NCBI RefSeq assembly: GCF_014192375.1
Contig: NZ_JACHXV010000001.1
Coordinates: 275,714 to 339,713, forward strand
DNA length: 64,000 nucleotides
From: Endobacter medicaginis
Lineage (GTDB): Bacteria; Pseudomonadota; Alphaproteobacteria; Acetobacterales; Acetobacteraceae
Direction of reading: 5' to 3'
Part shown: positions 18,957 to 29,450 of the stretch, piece by piece
Layout of the letters: every line of letters begins with the position of its first letter
Numbering within the stretch: position 1 is the stretch's first letter
Program-made: the position numbers and the translations under genes
The notes under the pieces: generated by a model
The model's database searches: none
Seen by the model: only the letters and a program-made list of their open reading frames with translations
What the model was told of the DNA's origin: nothing

Positions 18957-21900
18957 TGTCGCAGTTCTTCATCGGCCGCCCGGTCTTCGCCTGGGTGCTG
19001 GCGATCGTCACCATCATCGCCGGCCTGCTCTCACTCAACACCCTGCCGGTCGCCCAGTATCCGTCGATCGCGCCGCCGGCGGTGTCGATCACCGTCACCT
19101 ATCCGGGCGCATCGGCAGAGACCGTGCAGTCGACCGTCGTGCAGGTCATCGAGCAGCAGCTCTCGGGCATCGACCATCTGCTCTACATCGATTCCGAAAG
19201 CGACAAGGACGGGTCGATGGACATCACCCTGTCCTTCGACCAGGGCACCAATCCCGACATCGCCCAGGTGCAGGTGCAGAACAAGCTCCAGCTCGCCGAG
19301 CCCCGCCTGCCGCAGGAGGTGCAGCAGCAGGGTATCCGGGTCGCCAAGGCGACCAAGAACTTCCTGATGGTGGCGGGGTTCGTGTCGACGGACGGGCGCA
19401 TGACCAGCGGCGACGTCGCCGACATGATCGCCTCGAAGATCCAGGACCCGCTGTCGCGTACCGAAGGTGTCGGCGACTACCAGCTCTTCGGCACCGAATA
19501 TGCCATGCGGATCTGGCTCGATCCTGCCAAGCTGAATTCGTACTCGCTGACCACCTCCGACGTCGCTAGTGCGATCTCGTCGCAGAACGTGCAGGTCGCC
19601 GCCGGCGAGCTCGGCGGCCTGCCGGCGGTGGGCGGCCAGCAGCTCAACGCCACCATCATCGGGCCGACCTATCTCAACACGCCCGAGCAGTTCTCCAACA
19701 TCCTCGTCAAGGTGCTGAGCTCGGGTGCGCGCATCCACCTGCGCGATATCGCGCGCATCGAGATGGGGCCTGAGCAGTATTCGGTGAATACAGAATACAA
19801 CGGCAAGCCGGCGGCCGGCATCGCGATCAAGCTCGCCTCGGGCGCCAATGCGCTCAATACCGTCGCCGCCGTCAAGCAGACCATCGACGAGCTGCGCCCG
19901 CAGCTCCCGCGGGGCATCGACGTCGTCTATCCCTATGACACCTCGCCCTTCGTGCGGCTGTCGATCCACGACGTGGTGGAGACGCTGTTCGAGGCCATCG
20001 GCCTCGTCTTCGTCATCATGTTCATCTTCCTGCAGAATTTCCGCGCCACCCTGATCCCGACCATTGCGGTGCCGGTGGTGCTGCTCGGCACCTGCGCGGT
20101 GCTCGGCGTCGCCGGCTATTCGATCAACACGCTGACCATGTTCGGCATGGTGCTGGCGATCGGCCTGTTGGTCGACGACGCGATCGTGGTGGTCGAGAAT
20201 GTCGAGCGCCTGATGGAGGAGGACGAGAGCCTTACGCCAAAACAGGCCGCCCGCCGCTCGATGGGCCAGATCACCGGCGCGCTGGTCGGCATCGCCACGG
20301 TGCTGTCGGCGGTGTTCCTGCCGATGGCGTTCTTCGGCGGCTCGGTGGGCGTGATCTATCGCCAGTTCTCCGTCACCATCGTCGCCTCGATGGTGCTGTC
20401 GGTGATCACCGCAATGGTGTTCACGCCCGCGCTGTGCGCGACGATCCTCAAGCGCAAGAAGAAAGGGGCCGGGGAGCGCGGCTTCTTCGGCTGGTTCAAC
20501 CGCAGTTTCGACCGCACCAACCGTGCCTATGGCGGCTGGGTGAGCCGGATGATCGCGCGGCCGCTGCTGCCGATGGTAATGTATGTGGTGCTGATCGCGG
20601 TGATGGCGTTCGCCTTCCTGCGCATCCCCGGCGGCTTCCTGCCCGACGAGGACCAGGGCGTGATGTTCGTGCAGGTCACCGAGCCGCCGGGTGCGACCGG
20701 CAACCGCACCCAGGCGGTGCTCGACGACGTCACGCACTACCTGCTCGACAAGGAAGGCGACTACGTCAAGAGCGTGTTCGCGGTGAACGGCTTCGGCTTC
20801 GTCGGCCGCGGCCAGACCGCCGGCATCGCCTTCGTCAGTCTCAAGGACTTCGACAAGCGCGGCTCGGGGCGGGGTTCCGCGCAGGCCATCGCCGGCCGCG
20901 CGATGCAGCATTTCGGCGCCATCCGCGATGCGCAGGTGTTTGCCTTCATCCCGCCGGCGGTGCTCGAGCTCGGCAACGCGACGGGCTTCGACTTCGAACT
21001 TCGCGACATCGGCGGCGTGGGACACGAGGCGCTGGTCGCGGCCCGCAACCAGTTGCTCGGCATGGCGGCGAAGGATCCGAAACTGTCGCAGGTGCGACCG
21101 AACGATCTCGATGACGAGCCGCAGTTCAAGGTCGATATCGATCGCGAGAAGGCTGCCGCCTACGGCATCACGCTGTCCGACATCAACACCATCCTCGGCT
21201 CGGCCTGGGGGTCGTCCTATGTGAACGATTTCCTCGCCGAAGGCCGCATCAAGCGCGTCTATCTCCAGGGCGAGGCGGCGACCCGCATGCAGCCGGACGA
21301 CTTTGCCAAATGGTATGTCCGCAACAATGCCGCCGCCACGGCGGCCAGCGGTGCGACTGTCGGCAGTCTCGAACAGATGGTGCCGCTGTCGGCCTTCATG
21401 ACCGGAAACTGGATCTACGGTGCGCCGAAGCTGCAGCGCTACAACGGCCTGCCGGCCATCGAGCTGCTCGGCGCGCCGGCAGAGGGCGAAAGCAGCGGTA
21501 CGGCCATGAAGGAGATGGAAACACTGGCCGGCAAGCTGCCGGACGGCATCGGCTACCAGTGGACAGGCATGTCCTATGAGGAACAGAAGGCGGGCTCGCA
21601 GACGACGTTGCTGTACAGCCTGTCGCTGATCGTGGTGTTCCTCTGTCTGGCGGCCCTTTACGAGAGCTGGTCGATCCCGACCGCCGTGCTGCTGGTGGTG
21701 CCCCTGGGCATTCTCGGCGTCGCGCTGGCGACGCTGTTCCGCGGGCTCAGCAACGACGTCTATTTCCAGGTCGGCCTGCTGACCACGATCGGCCTGGCGG
21801 CCAAGAACGCCATCCTGATCGTCGAATTCGCCAAGGAGAACTACGACGAGGGCATGTCGCTGGTCGACTCCGCGCTGCACGCCGCCGAGCAGCGGCTGCG

Positions 21901-22129
21901 GCCGATCCTGATGACCTCGCTGGCATTCATTCTTGGCGTGCTGCCGCTGGCGATCTCGACGGGCGCAGGCGCGGGCTCGCAGAACGCGATCGGCACCGCG
22001 GTGGTGGGCGGCATGCTGGCCGCGACGGTGCTGGCGATCTTCTTCGTTCCGCTGTTCTTCGTGCTGGTGCTGAAACTCTTCAAGGTGCCGCCCGGTCGGC
22101 CGGGCGTGGACGAGGAGCCGGCGCGATGA
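18956..22129 (+). CDS. RND multidrug efflux permease (AcrB/MexB type, HAE1)
   Basis: 1057-residue inner-membrane trimeric pump, very close in plan to AcrB: N-terminus [18 protein letters not shown], proton-relay aspartates in [17 protein letters not shown] (about residue 406), LPxxxQxxG-like porter motifs, and C-terminal helices ending in an amphipathic tail. It handles amphiphilic drugs, solvents or bile-like compounds in relatives. Upstream adaptor and downstream channel genes overlap it, so the three are co-translated. Predicted to be controlled by the TetR gene at 17001. Confidence 0.95.
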   Translation: MSQFFIGRPVFAWVLAIVTIIAGLLSLNTLPVAQYPSIAPPAVSITVTYPGASAETVQSTVVQVIEQQLSGIDHLLYIDSESDKDGSMDITLSFDQGTNPDIAQVQVQNKLQLAEPRLPQEVQQQGIRVAKATKNFLMVAGFVSTDGRMTSGDVADMIASKIQDPLSRTEGVGDYQLFGTEYAMRIWLDPAKLNSYSLTTSDVASAISSQNVQVAAGELGGLPAVGGQQLNATIIGPTYLNTPEQFSNILVKVLSSGARIHLRDIARIEMGPEQYSVNTEYNGKPAAGIAIKLASGANALNTVAAVKQTIDELRPQLPRGIDVVYPYDTSPFVRLSIHDVVETLFEAIGLVFVIMFIFLQNFRATLIPTIAVPVVLLGTCAVLGVAGYSINTLTMFGMVLAIGLLVDDAIVVVENVERLMEEDESLTPKQAARRSMGQITGALVGIATVLSAVFLPMAFFGGSVGVIYRQFSVTIVASMVLSVITAMVFTPALCATILKRKKKGAGERGFFGWFNRSFDRTNRAYGGWVSRMIARPLLPMVMYVVLIAVMAFAFLRIPGGFLPDEDQGVMFVQVTEPPGATGNRTQAVLDDVTHYLLDKEGDYVKSVFAVNGFGFVGRGQTAGIAFVSLKDFDKRGSGRGSAQAIAGRAMQHFGAIRDAQVFAFIPPAVLELGNATGFDFELRDIGGVGHEALVAARNQLLGMAAKDPKLSQVRPNDLDDEPQFKVDIDREKAAAYGITLSDINTILGSAWGSSYVNDFLAEGRIKRVYLQGEAATRMQPDDFAKWYVRNNAAATAASGATVGSLEQMVPLSAFMTGNWIYGAPKLQRYNGLPAIELLGAPAEGESSGTAMKEMETLAGKLPDGIGYQWTGMSYEEQKAGSQTTLLYSLSLIVVFLCLAALYESWSIPTAVLLVVPLGILGVALATLFRGLSNDVYFQVGLLTTIGLAAKNAILIVEFAKENYDEGMSLVDSALHAAEQRLRPILMTSLAFILGVLPLAISTGAGAGSQNAIGTAVVGGMLAATVLAIFFVPLFFVLVLKLFKVPPGRPGVDEEPAR

Positions 22130-23661
22130 GACGCAACCTCCTGCTGTCCCTGGTGGCCTCGGCCACCCTGCTCGCGGGCTGCGATCTCTCGCCGGACTAT
22201 CATCGCCCGGTCTTGCCGACCGCGCCGACCTATCCGGCCAATGGTGCATCGGCGCGTCCGACGATGCCGCCGGCGCAGTCGATCGCCTGGGAGGCATTCT
22301 TCACCGACGCGCGCCTGCGCCGACTCATCGGCATCGCACTGCGCGACAACCGCGACCTGCGCACCGCCGTCATCCAGGTCGCGCAGGCCCAGGCGCAGTT
22401 CCGCCTCGCGCGGGCCGACCTGTTTCCGTCGATCGGCCTGCAGGGTTCGGCCAATTACCAGGGCCTGTCCGACAGCGGGCTGGTCGGCTCGTCGGCCAGC
22501 TCGAGCGCGGGCTCCGCGGGCGTGGGCAACGGCGGCAGCGCGGGTACCGGCGCCGGATCGGGCTCCTCGGGCTTCGCCGGTCAGGGTGGTGGCACGTTCC
22601 GCTACTACCAGGCCGGTGTCGGCTTCTCCTCCTACGAGATCGACCTGTTCGGCCGGTTGCGCAATCTCAGCCGCCAGGCCTTCGAGACCTGGCTCGCACA
22701 ACGCGAGAACCAGCGTGCGGTGCAGATCACCGTCATCGGCACCGTGGCGAGCGACTACATCGCCTGGCTCGCCGATCGCGAACAGCTCAAGGTGACGCTG
22801 GACACGCTCGGCGCGCAGTCCGCCACGCTGCGGCTGACCCAGGCCGAGTTCGACCACGGCGCGACCACCCTGCTCACGCTGCGTCAGGTGCAGACTTCCG
22901 TCGAGACCGCGCGCGCCAATCTTGCGCAGTATCAGCGTCAGGTCGCACAGGACATCAATGCGCTGGTGCTCGACATCGGCGCCCCGCTGCCGGCCGACCT
23001 GCCGCCGCCGGCGCCGCTGGGCTCGCAGACCCTGCTGGCCGACATTCCCGCCGGACTGCCGTCGGATCTGCTCACACAGCGTCCCGACATCATGCAGGCC
23101 GAGCACACGCTGCTGGCGGCGAATGCCAATATCGGTGCGGCGCGGGCGGCGTTCTTTCCCCAGCTGACGCTCACGGCGAGCGACGGGCTGCAGAGCCTGC
23201 AGTTCAACAAGCTGTTCACCTCGGCGGCGACCACCTGGACGGTCGCACCGGCGCTGACGGTGCCGATCTTCACCTGGGGCAAGAACCGCGCCAATCTCGA
23301 CATCGCCAAGACGCAGGCCGATGCGGATGTCGCCGCCTACGAAAAAACCATCCAGACCGCGTTCCGCGAGGTGTCCGACGCGCTGGTCGCACGCGCGACC
23401 TACCGCGACCAGACCGCCGCCCAGCAGCGCGACGTGAACGCCGCCTCCGATTACTACCGGCTGGCGAAGATGCGCTTCGATGCCGGGGTCGACACATATC
23501 TGACCACGCTCGATGCGCAGCGTTCGCTCTATGCCGCGCAGCAGACGCTGGTCAGCGTGCGCGAGGCACAGCTGCAGAACCTCGTCACCGTCTACCGCGC
23601 ACTCGGCGGCGGCTGGACCAGGCCGGTGGCGGGCACGAAACCTGTTGCCTCGCCCGGCTGA
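22126..23661 (+). CDS. Outer-membrane efflux lipoprotein, NodT family, with Gly/Ser-rich insert
   Basis: 511-residue TolC-like channel of the second RND pump. Lipobox LLAGC follows a hydrophobic signal peptide; mature start [10 protein letters not shown]. Two OEP repeats are present. Unusually, residues about 120-160 (bases 22486-22600) form a low-complexity insert rich in Ser, Gly and Ala, placed in the first repeat before the beta-strand segment [18 protein letters not shown]; this may be an extended extracellular loop. ATGA overlap with the permease gene. No terminator is obvious in the 115 bases that follow. Confidence 0.92.
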   Translation: MRRNLLLSLVASATLLAGCDLSPDYHRPVLPTAPTYPANGASARPTMPPAQSIAWEAFFTDARLRRLIGIALRDNRDLRTAVIQVAQAQAQFRLARADLFPSIGLQGSANYQGLSDSGLVGSSASSSAGSAGVGNGGSAGTGAGSGSSGFAGQGGGTFRYYQAGVGFSSYEIDLFGRLRNLSRQAFETWLAQRENQRAVQITVIGTVASDYIAWLADREQLKVTLDTLGAQSATLRLTQAEFDHGATTLLTLRQVQTSVETARANLAQYQRQVAQDINALVLDIGAPLPADLPPPAPLGSQTLLADIPAGLPSDLLTQRPDIMQAEHTLLAANANIGAARAAFFPQLTLTASDGLQSLQFNKLFTSAATTWTVAPALTVPIFTWGKNRANLDIAKTQADADVAAYEKTIQTAFREVSDALVARATYRDQTAAQQRDVNAASDYYRLAKMRFDAGVDTYLTTLDAQRSLYAAQQTLVSVREAQLQNLVTVYRALGGGWTRPVAGTKPVASPG

Positions 23662-23776
23662 GGATTGCTAGGAGCGGGGTACACCGCCCGTTCGGCAGCC
23701 CTTGGCCGCCGATGACGATCCAGCGCTCGCAATGCCGGAACAGGGCCCGTCGCGACACAGCGAAAGGGCCCCGATC

Positions 23777-25126
23777 ATGGCCGATTATCTGGTCATCAAC
23801 GCCTATCTCGTCATCGACCGCGGTATCGAGATCGCCGGCGGCTGGCTGGCCGTCACTGACGGCCGCATCTCCGCCTATGGCGGACCGGACGTGCTGGCGC
23901 CGTCCGCCGCGCGCACCATCGACGCCGGCGGCGCACTGCTCACGCCGGGGCTCATCAACGCGCATCACCACATGTACCAGAACCTCACCCGCGCCCATGC
24001 GCCGGCGGTGAACGGCTCGCTGTTCGAATGGCTGACCACGCTGTATCCGCTCTGGGCGGGTCTCGACGACGAGAACGTCTATCTCTCGACCTTCGTCGCC
24101 ATGGTCGAGCTGCTGATGGGCGGCTGCACCACCTCGATGGACCACATGTATGTCCATCCGCGTCCGCAGCTGATCGACGCGCAGTTCCGTGCGGCGCGCG
24201 AGATCGGCTTCCGCTTCCATGCCACCCGCGGCTCGATGACGCGTTCCGTCGACGATGGCGGCCTCCCGCCGGCCTCGGTGGTGCAGGACGAGGACACGAT
24301 CCTCGCGGACAGCGAGCGTCTCGTGCGTGGCTTCCACGACCCCGCGCCGGGCGCGATGGGCCGCGTCGCCCTCGCGCCGTGCTCGCTGTTCTCGGTGTCG
24401 GAATCGATCATGCGCCGTTCGGCCGAACTCGCCGAACGCCACGACCTGCGCCTGCACACCCATCTCGCCGAGGACCATGACGAGGACCGCTATTGCGCCG
24501 AGGTCTATGGCTGCACGCCGGTCGAGTATCTCGAGCGCGTCGGCTGGGCCAGCCACCGGACGTGGGTCGCGCATTTCATCTACCCGAGTAAGGCGGAGAT
24601 CGACCGCCTCGCCCATGCCGGGGTGTGCGCCGTGCAGTGCCCGTGCTCGAACATGATGATCGGCGGCGGCAGCCTCGATGCCATGGATCTGCGCCGGCGC
24701 GGCATGCGCGTGGGGTTGGGCTGCGACGGGTCGGCCTCGACCGATTCCGCCTCGCTGTGGCTGGAGACGCGACAGGCGCTGCTGCTTGGCCGCTACCGCA
24801 ACGGGCCCGCCTCGATGACCGCGCGCGACGCGCTCGATCTCGCCACCCGCGGCGGCGCGGCCTGTCTCGGGCGGGAGGACGAGCTCGGCCATCTGCGCGT
24901 CGGCGCATGTGCGGATTTCGTCATCTGGCAGATGTCCGAGGTCGCACTGGCCGGCGCGCTGTCGGACCCCGTCGAGGCCTGGCTGCGCTGCGCCCCGGCG
25001 GTCGCCGGCACCACCGTGGTCGCCGGCCGGGTCCTGGTCGAGCGCGGCGAGCCGCAGATCGCCGGTCTGGGCGACATCCTGCGCGCCCACGCACAGGCCG
25101 CCCGGCGCATGCAGCGCCTGAACTGA
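23777..25126 (+). CDS. 8-oxoguanine deaminase-like amidohydrolase
   Basis: 449-residue cytoplasmic metal hydrolase of the COG0402 amidohydrolase group (guanine/8-oxoguanine deaminase, AtzB and TrzA relatives). Metal ligands are visible: HxH in NAHHHMYQ (H63, H65), a later His in HTHLAEDHDED, and Asp in GLGCDGSASTDS. The closest match by motif is 8-oxoguanine deaminase, which converts 8-oxoguanine to urate; the triad HHHMYQNLTR and CPCSNM support this, but a role in other purine or triazine deamination cannot be excluded. Start 23777 (MADYLVIN) avoids an unlikely 25-residue polar leader. Its TGA abuts the stop of the convergent CoA-transferase gene. Confidence 0.84.
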   Translation: MADYLVINAYLVIDRGIEIAGGWLAVTDGRISAYGGPDVLAPSAARTIDAGGALLTPGLINAHHHMYQNLTRAHAPAVNGSLFEWLTTLYPLWAGLDDENVYLSTFVAMVELLMGGCTTSMDHMYVHPRPQLIDAQFRAAREIGFRFHATRGSMTRSVDDGGLPPASVVQDEDTILADSERLVRGFHDPAPGAMGRVALAPCSLFSVSESIMRRSAELAERHDLRLHTHLAEDHDEDRYCAEVYGCTPVEYLERVGWASHRTWVAHFIYPSKAEIDRLAHAGVCAVQCPCSNMMIGGGSLDAMDLRRRGMRVGLGCDGSASTDSASLWLETRQALLLGRYRNGPASMTARDALDLATRGGAACLGREDELGHLRVGACADFVIWQMSEVALAGALSDPVEAWLRCAPAVAGTTVVAGRVLVERGEPQIAGLGDILRAHAQAARRMQRLN

Positions 25127-26272
25127 TCAGACACGCTCGAGCGGCGGCGGCATCATCCGCACCTGCAGGCGGCGCCCGTCGATCCGGTACGGCGGGGCGA
25201 GCACGAAGCGCTCGCCCTGCGCGTTGGTCTCCTGAACGACGCCGCCGGCCCGCCGCGTGCGCTCCGAGGTCAGCGCCTCGTGTACGCCCAGCACCTCGCC
25301 GCCGGGGATACCGGCCGCGTCGAGGCGGCGGCGCAGCTCGGCGCGCGGCCGGGCGCGCAGCTCGCGCAGGATCTCGGGGATCAGTGCGGCGCGGTGCGTG
25401 CCCCGGTCGAGATTGGTGCGGAAACGCGGGTCGGCGGCAATGTCGGGGCGCTCGATCACCTCGGTGCAGAAGCGCAGGAACTGCGCGTTGTTGCCGACCG
25501 TCACCACCAGTGGCCCGTCGGCGGTTTCATAGACTCCGTAAGGCACGATCGAGGGATGCGCATTGCCCCAGCGCGGCGGGTCGCGCCCGTCATGCAGTGC
25601 GTCGAGCCCGTAATAGACCAGGAGGTTCTGCCCGCAATCGAACAGCGACAACGCGACATGGCTGCCGCGTCCGGTGCGGCTGCGCCTGTAGAGTGCGGCC
25701 AGCACCGCCTGGGCGGCATACTGGCCGGTGAACAGATCGACCACAGCGACGCCGAATTTCAGCGGCGGCTGGTCCGCCTCACCATTGATCGCCATCAGCC
25801 CCGCCTCGCCCTGCACCAGCAGGTCGTAGCCAGGACGCGCCGCTTCCGGCCCGTCGGGCGGATAGCCGGACACCGAGCAGTAGATCAGCCCCGGGTTGAT
25901 CGCCGCCATCGCCTCGTAACCGATGCCCAGACGGTCGGCGCCCCCGAACTTGAAGTTCTGCACGAGAATGTCGGCATTCTTCACCAGACGGCCGACCTCG
26001 GCGATGCCGGTCTCGCTGTGCAGGTCGAGGCTGATCGAGCGCTTGTTGCGGTTGATGCTGTCGAAATAGGTGGTGGTGGTCTCGCCGGTGCGGTTGCCCC
26101 AGTCGCGGGTGTCGTCGCCGCGCTCGGGGTGCTCGATCTTGAGCACGTCTGCGCCGAAATCGCCGAGCACCATCGCACACCACGGCCCCGCCAGCACGCG
26201 GCTGAGATCGAGAACCTTCACCCCCGCTAAGGGAAGATCGTCGTCCGCCGGATCGTCTGCGGCATCGTTCAT
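25127..26272 (-). CDS. Class III CoA-transferase (CaiB/BaiF family)
   Basis: 381 residues, moving CoA between carboxylic acids through an aspartyl-CoA thioester. Seen: N-terminal LAGVKVLDLSRVLAGPWCAMVLGDF, the family's opening motif, and GYDLLVQGEAGLM with the probable catalytic aspartate. In relatives next to glutaryl-CoA dehydrogenase this family supplies glutarate (or other dicarboxylate) activation from succinyl-CoA, as in human SUGCT; that role is inferred from the neighbouring gcdH and beta-oxidation genes. It replaces the acyl-CoA ligase expected in a pim operon. AGGA Shine-Dalgarno sequence precedes ATG 26272; the IclR gene is 30 bases upstream on the same strand. Confidence 0.86.
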   Translation of the reverse strand: MNDAADDPADDDLPLAGVKVLDLSRVLAGPWCAMVLGDFGADVLKIEHPERGDDTRDWGNRTGETTTTYFDSINRNKRSISLDLHSETGIAEVGRLVKNADILVQNFKFGGADRLGIGYEAMAAINPGLIYCSVSGYPPDGPEAARPGYDLLVQGEAGLMAINGEADQPPLKFGVAVVDLFTGQYAAQAVLAALYRRSRTGRGSHVALSLFDCGQNLLVYYGLDALHDGRDPPRWGNAHPSIVPYGVYETADGPLVVTVGNNAQFLRFCTEVIERPDIAADPRFRTNLDRGTHRAALIPEILRELRARPRAELRRRLDAAGIPGGEVLGVHEALTSERTRRAGGVVQETNAQGERFVLAPPYRIDGRRLQVRMMPPPLERV

Positions 26273-26302
26273 CGGTCGTTTCCTGTCGTTGTCTTTATGT
26301 CT

Positions 26303-27109
26303 TCACTTGCCGGCACACAGCGAGTGCGCGAGCGCGATCAGCCGTGGCCGGATGTCGTCGAGCAGTCGCACGGGTGAGAGCAGCTCCGCCGGCGCGCCGC
26401 AGCTCAGTGCCATCACCGGCATGCCGGGCGCGGTGCGGAAGCCGACGGCGATCGCATTGACCCCGGGCTGCCAGTCGCCGAACGAACGACAGCAGCCGTC
26501 GCGGTGGTGATCCTCGATCGCCGCCTGCACCCCCGGCCCGATCGCGGCCCAGCCTTCCGGGTCGACGACGTGCAGCTCCTCGACGATGTCGTGGCGCTCG
26601 GCCTCGTCGCAGACGGCAAGATAGGCGCGGCCCATCGAGGAGCGTGCGATCGACAGCCGCGAGCCCACCCCCATGTTCATCGCCGCCGCATGGGCCTCGT
26701 CGGTCTCGCAGGCGATGTAGCGCATCGACAGCCGGTCACGCACGCCGAGCCCGACCGAGGCGCCGGAATAGGCCGCCAGCGCCCGCATGCCGGGCCGGGC
26801 GATTTCCTTGAGCTCCAGCCCGCCGAGAATGGTCGAGGCCAGCGCGATCAGCGCCGGACCGGGCTGATAACGGCCCTGCTCGGCGTCGAGATGCAGATGC
26901 CCGGTCCGGGTCAGCGTCCGCGTCAGGCGCGAGACCGTCGATCGCGGCAGGCCGCTGCGCTGGGCGAAGTCGCCATTGGCGAGACTGCCCTCGCCGCGAC
27001 GGAAACAGGCCAACAGGTCGAGCCCGCGCGCCAGGGCGGTGACGAAATGACGATCGTCGGGGTCGCTCGGCAGTTCCGCTATGCGGAACTTACTCTGGAG
27101 TTGATCCAT
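26303..27109 (-). CDS. IclR family transcriptional regulator
   Basis: 268 residues: N-terminal winged helix (GLDLLACFRRGEGSLANGDFAQRSGLPRSTVSRL region, residues about 25-85) and C-terminal effector-binding domain (from about residue 95) with conserved glycines and DRLSMRYIACET. GGAGGGAGG lies just upstream of ATG 27109. Related PcaR/PobR/PcaU proteins respond to aromatic or dicarboxylic acid intermediates. Divergent from the fatty/dicarboxylic acid operon at 27312 and upstream of the CoA-transferase gene, it probably controls both. A perfect inverted repeat typical of IclR sites lies inside its first dozen codons, suggesting autoregulation. Confidence 0.9.
   Translation of the reverse strand: MDQLQSKFRIAELPSDPDDRHFVTALARGLDLLACFRRGEGSLANGDFAQRSGLPRSTVSRLTRTLTRTGHLHLDAEQGRYQPGPALIALASTILGGLELKEIARPGMRALAAYSGASVGLGVRDRLSMRYIACETDEAHAAAMNMGVGSRLSIARSSMGRAYLAVCDEAERHDIVEELHVVDPEGWAAIGPGVQAAIEDHHRDGCCRSFGDWQPGVNAIAVGFRTAPGMPVMALSCGAPAELLSPVRLLDDIRPRLIALAHSLCAGK
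27073..27089. promoter_or_regulatory. IclR-type operator candidate inside the regulator's own 5' coding region
   Basis: GTTCCGC-TAT-GCGGAAC, a perfect 7-3-7 inverted repeat covering about codons 7-12 of the IclR gene. Sites of the form TTCCGC-N3-GCGGAA are typical for several IclR-family regulators. Its position could allow roadblock autorepression; function is inferred. Confidence 0.5.
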
Positions 27110-27311
27110 GTTCAGCCTCCCTCCAAGCGGCCATCAATGACGCCGGATCGCGCCATGTAACTCGACAAGACCGCTGCATATTCCGGCAAACTAAGCGCCT
27201 TCGCAAGCTTGCGGCTCCATCGGTTTCGACTTGACCCCTTTCCGGACAAGGCGCACGGTCGACGTCAAGGGTGGATAACGAACTGCATTGCAGAACAAAG
27301 TGTCGAACAAG

Positions 27312-29435
27312 ATGCCAGACGAGACGCAGACCGTGACGCGAGAGATGACGCCCGCCGCGGGCGGTGGGGCCGTCGCCATCGAGGATCGCGGCGCCATCCG
27401 CGTGTTGGTGATCGACAATCCGCCGGTCAATGCGCTCGCCGGCCGGGTGCGGGCCGGCCTGCAGGCTGCCCTGCGCACAGCCCTGGCCGATCCGGCGGTC
27501 GACGGGCTGGTGATCGCCGCCGCAGGCCGCATCTTCGTCGCCGGGGCCGACATCACCGAGTTCGGCAAGCCGCCGCTGCCCCCCGCCCTGCCGGACCTGC
27601 TCGACGAGATCGAGGTGGCGGCCAAACCGGTGGTCGCCGCGATCGGCGGTGCCGCCCTTGGCGGCGGTCTGGAGCTCGCTCTGGCCTGTCATGTCCGTCT
27701 GGTGTGCCCAAAGGCGCAGCTCGGCCTGCCGGAGGTCAAGCTGGGTCTGCTGCCGGGTGCGGGCGGCACCCAGCGGTTGCCGCGCCTGCTCGATCCGGCG
27801 GTGACGTTCGGCATGATCGCCTCGGGCAAGCCCGTCGATGCGGCCCGCGCCTGTGCGCTTGGGCTGGCCGAGCCCGCCGAGGGCGATCTCGTCGGGGCTG
27901 CGGTCGCACGCGCCGAGGCGCTGGCCTGTGTCGGCGGCCCCTTGCCAAGTGCCGGCGAGCGGCAGGCCGATCCCACCCGGCGCGAGGCGTTCGAGACCGC
28001 CGCTGACAAGGCGATCGCTGCCGATCGCGACGCATTCAACCTGCCGGCGATCGCCGATTGCGTGCGCGCCGCCTTCGGCGACGACCTTGCCGCCGGACTT
28101 GCGGTGGAACGCGCCGCCTTCCTCGATCTGATGAACGATCCGCGTTCGGCGGCACTTCGCCACCTCTTCTTCGCCGAGCGCGAGGCGGGCAAGGTGCCTG
28201 GCGTGGGCCGCGACACCGCCGCCCGCCCGATCACCCATGTCGCTGTGATCGGTGCCGGCACCATGGGCGGCGGCATCGCCATGGCACTGGTGCAGGCCGG
28301 GCTGAAAGTGACGCTGATCGAGAGCGGCGCCGACTCACTCGCGCGCGGAACGGCGCGGATCCACGATCTGTGGGCCAACTCGATCCGGCGCGGCTCGCTG
28401 AGCGAGGAGCAGGCTGAGGCGCGACGGGCGCTGATCACCGGCAGCATCGACCTGTCGGACGCCGCCGGTGCGGATCTGGTGATCGAGGCGGTGTTCGAGG
28501 AAATGTCGGTCAAGACCGAGCTGTTCGACAGGCTGGATGCGATCGTCCCACCGGATGCGATCGTGGCGACCAACACCTCCTATCTCGACATCGACCGCAT
28601 CGCCTCGGCGATCTCGCATCCAGAACGGGTCATCGGCCTGCATTTTTTCTCGCCGGCCAACGTCATGCGGCTGCTGGAGATCGTGCGCGGTGCGGCGACC
28701 GCACCCGAGGCGATCGCCACCGCACTGGCGCTGGCGCGGCGGATCGGCAAGCTGCCGGTGGTGGTCGGCAACTGCCCCGGCTTCGTCGGCAACCGCATCC
28801 TCGGCCCGCGCGGCGTCGCCGCCGAGCGGCTGCTGCTGGCCGGGGTCGCACGCGAGGCGATCGACACGGCGGTGACGGATTTCGGCTTCCGCATGGGCCC
28901 GCTGGCAATGGGCGATCTCGCCGGTCTCGACATCGGCTATCGCAACCGCCGCGCCTATGGCGGCTTCGCTCCGATCGCCGACATGATGGTCGAGGCCGGG
29001 CGGCTCGGACAGAAGACCGGTGCGGGCTATTTCGCCTATCCCGATGGCACGCGGCAGGGTGTCGCCGATGACGCGGGCGCTGCGATGATCGCGGGCAAGG
29101 CCGCGGAGCTGGGCCTCGCACCCCACTCGCTGGAGACACCGGACATCCTCGCGCGCCTGTTCTACCCGATGATCAACGAGGCCGCGCGCATCCTCGACGA
29201 GGGCATCGCCGCCGGCGTCTCCGACATCGATCTGGTCTGGGTCAACGGCTATGGCTGGCCGGCCTGGCGTGGCGGTCCGATGCACTGGGCCGATCGCGAG
29301 GGATTGTCGAAGATCGCCGACAAACTGGGGCAATTCGCCGAGGAGAGTGGCGACGAGCGACTGCGCCCGTCTGCGCTGCTCGCGCGCCTCGCAGCCGTTG
29401 GCGGGCGTTTCGCCGACCTGCCTCGCAAAAGCTGA
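27312..29435 (+). CDS. Bifunctional enoyl-CoA hydratase / 3-hydroxyacyl-CoA dehydrogenase (PimF/FadB-like)
   Basis: 707 residues from ATG 27312 (a TTG at 27288 and ATG at 27345 are alternatives). The N-terminal half is a crotonase: oxyanion-hole segments AAGRIFVAGADITEFG and ALGGGLELALACHVRL, and the PEVKLGLLPGAGGTQRL region. The C-terminal half is a 3-hydroxyacyl-CoA dehydrogenase with the NAD site GAGTMGGGIAMALVQAG and a trailing dehydrogenase domain. It performs the second and third steps of beta-oxidation. Gene order (this, two acyl-CoA dehydrogenases, glutaryl-CoA dehydrogenase) resembles the pimeloyl-CoA pathway, where the fused enzyme is PimF. First gene of the operon, divergent from the IclR regulator. 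Confidence 0.9.
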   Translation: MPDETQTVTREMTPAAGGGAVAIEDRGAIRVLVIDNPPVNALAGRVRAGLQAALRTALADPAVDGLVIAAAGRIFVAGADITEFGKPPLPPALPDLLDEIEVAAKPVVAAIGGAALGGGLELALACHVRLVCPKAQLGLPEVKLGLLPGAGGTQRLPRLLDPAVTFGMIASGKPVDAARACALGLAEPAEGDLVGAAVARAEALACVGGPLPSAGERQADPTRREAFETAADKAIAADRDAFNLPAIADCVRAAFGDDLAAGLAVERAAFLDLMNDPRSAALRHLFFAEREAGKVPGVGRDTAARPITHVAVIGAGTMGGGIAMALVQAGLKVTLIESGADSLARGTARIHDLWANSIRRGSLSEEQAEARRALITGSIDLSDAAGADLVIEAVFEEMSVKTELFDRLDAIVPPDAIVATNTSYLDIDRIASAISHPERVIGLHFFSPANVMRLLEIVRGAATAPEAIATALALARRIGKLPVVVGNCPGFVGNRILGPRGVAAERLLLAGVAREAIDTAVTDFGFRMGPLAMGDLAGLDIGYRNRRAYGGFAPIADMMVEAGRLGQKTGAGYFAYPDGTRQGVADDAGAAMIAGKAAELGLAPHSLETPDILARLFYPMINEAARILDEGIAAGVSDIDLVWVNGYGWPAWRGGPMHWADREGLSKIADKLGQFAEESGDERLRPSALLARLAAVGGRFADLPRKS

Positions 29436-29450
29436 TCACGGAGCACTGCG

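Noticed and set aside
19031..22297. Long antisense frame over the second RND permease
   Set aside because: No motif or start context; shadow of a well-supported gene.
27202..27213. 12-base palindrome CGCAAGCTTGCG in the IclR/PimF spacer
   Set aside because: Short, with no second copy and no similarity to the IclR-type palindrome; may be chance.
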